DNA of 5,409 nt, from positions 1 to 5,409 of the forward strand of contig WRMR01000357.1 in assembly GCA_009776995.1 (NCBI GenBank), in the 5' to 3' direction. The DNA comes from Planctomycetaceae bacterium. Lineage in GTDB: Bacteria; Planctomycetota; Planctomycetia; Pirellulales; Thermoguttaceae. A model generated the notes under the pieces. The model was not told where the DNA came from, made no database searches, and saw nothing but the letters and a program-made list of their open reading frames with translations. Of this stretch, positions 5,351 to 5,409 are shown in pieces (positions within the stretch are counted from its first letter, which is position 1; each line of letters begins with the position of its first letter). The translations under genes were made by a program, and so were the position numbers.

Positions 5351-5409
5351 AATCAGCGATTACAGCAATTTTCGATGGCTTGCCGGGTTCTGTTGAGCCA
5401 GCAAGTGGA

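Overview
The window looks like chromosomal DNA from a bacterium with moderate G+C and AT-rich intergenic spacers, most likely a planctomycete. The assignment rests on three points. The 522-residue membrane-anchored coiled-coil protein has an architecture I recall from planctomycete hypothetical proteins. The spacers carry dispersed-repeat-like inverted sequences of a kind I remember from planctomycete genomes. Several genes sit alone in large spacers instead of in tight operons. No rRNA, tRNA or CRISPR array is visible.

Layout. Bases 1-387 are an AT-rich regulatory region with a long inverted repeat (58-132) and a near-consensus sigma70-type promoter (240-268). Bases 388-1956 (+) encode the coiled-coil envelope protein. 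Its gene converges with glyA (2199-3506, -), serine hydroxymethyltransferase. The 242-bp convergent spacer holds two back-to-back inverted-repeat structures: a 99-bp MITE-like element (1989-2087) flanked by AAT, and a 61-bp interrupted palindrome (2088-2148) that starts on that same AAT. Upstream of glyA, 3507-3945 has no convincing gene, only a weak attenuator-like hairpin and a doubtful open frame on the opposite strand. Bases 3946-4705 (-) hold two overlapping unknown genes, apparently translationally coupled. The spacer 4706-5125 contains a composite inverted repeat about 220 bp long. Bases 5126-5278 (+) encode a 50-residue membrane protein with a strong ribosome binding site and a possible promoter.

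How the genes relate. glyA is a housekeeping gene that links serine/glycine interconversion to one-carbon folate metabolism. Nothing nearby belongs to that pathway, so this looks like ordinary chromosomal gene order without a functional cluster. The overlapping unknown pair is the only likely two-gene transcription unit. I did not find a defence, secretion or biosynthetic system. The most informative items are the repeat structures, the envelope protein with its BRCT-like C-terminal region, and the coupled unknown pair with its uncertain 5' end.
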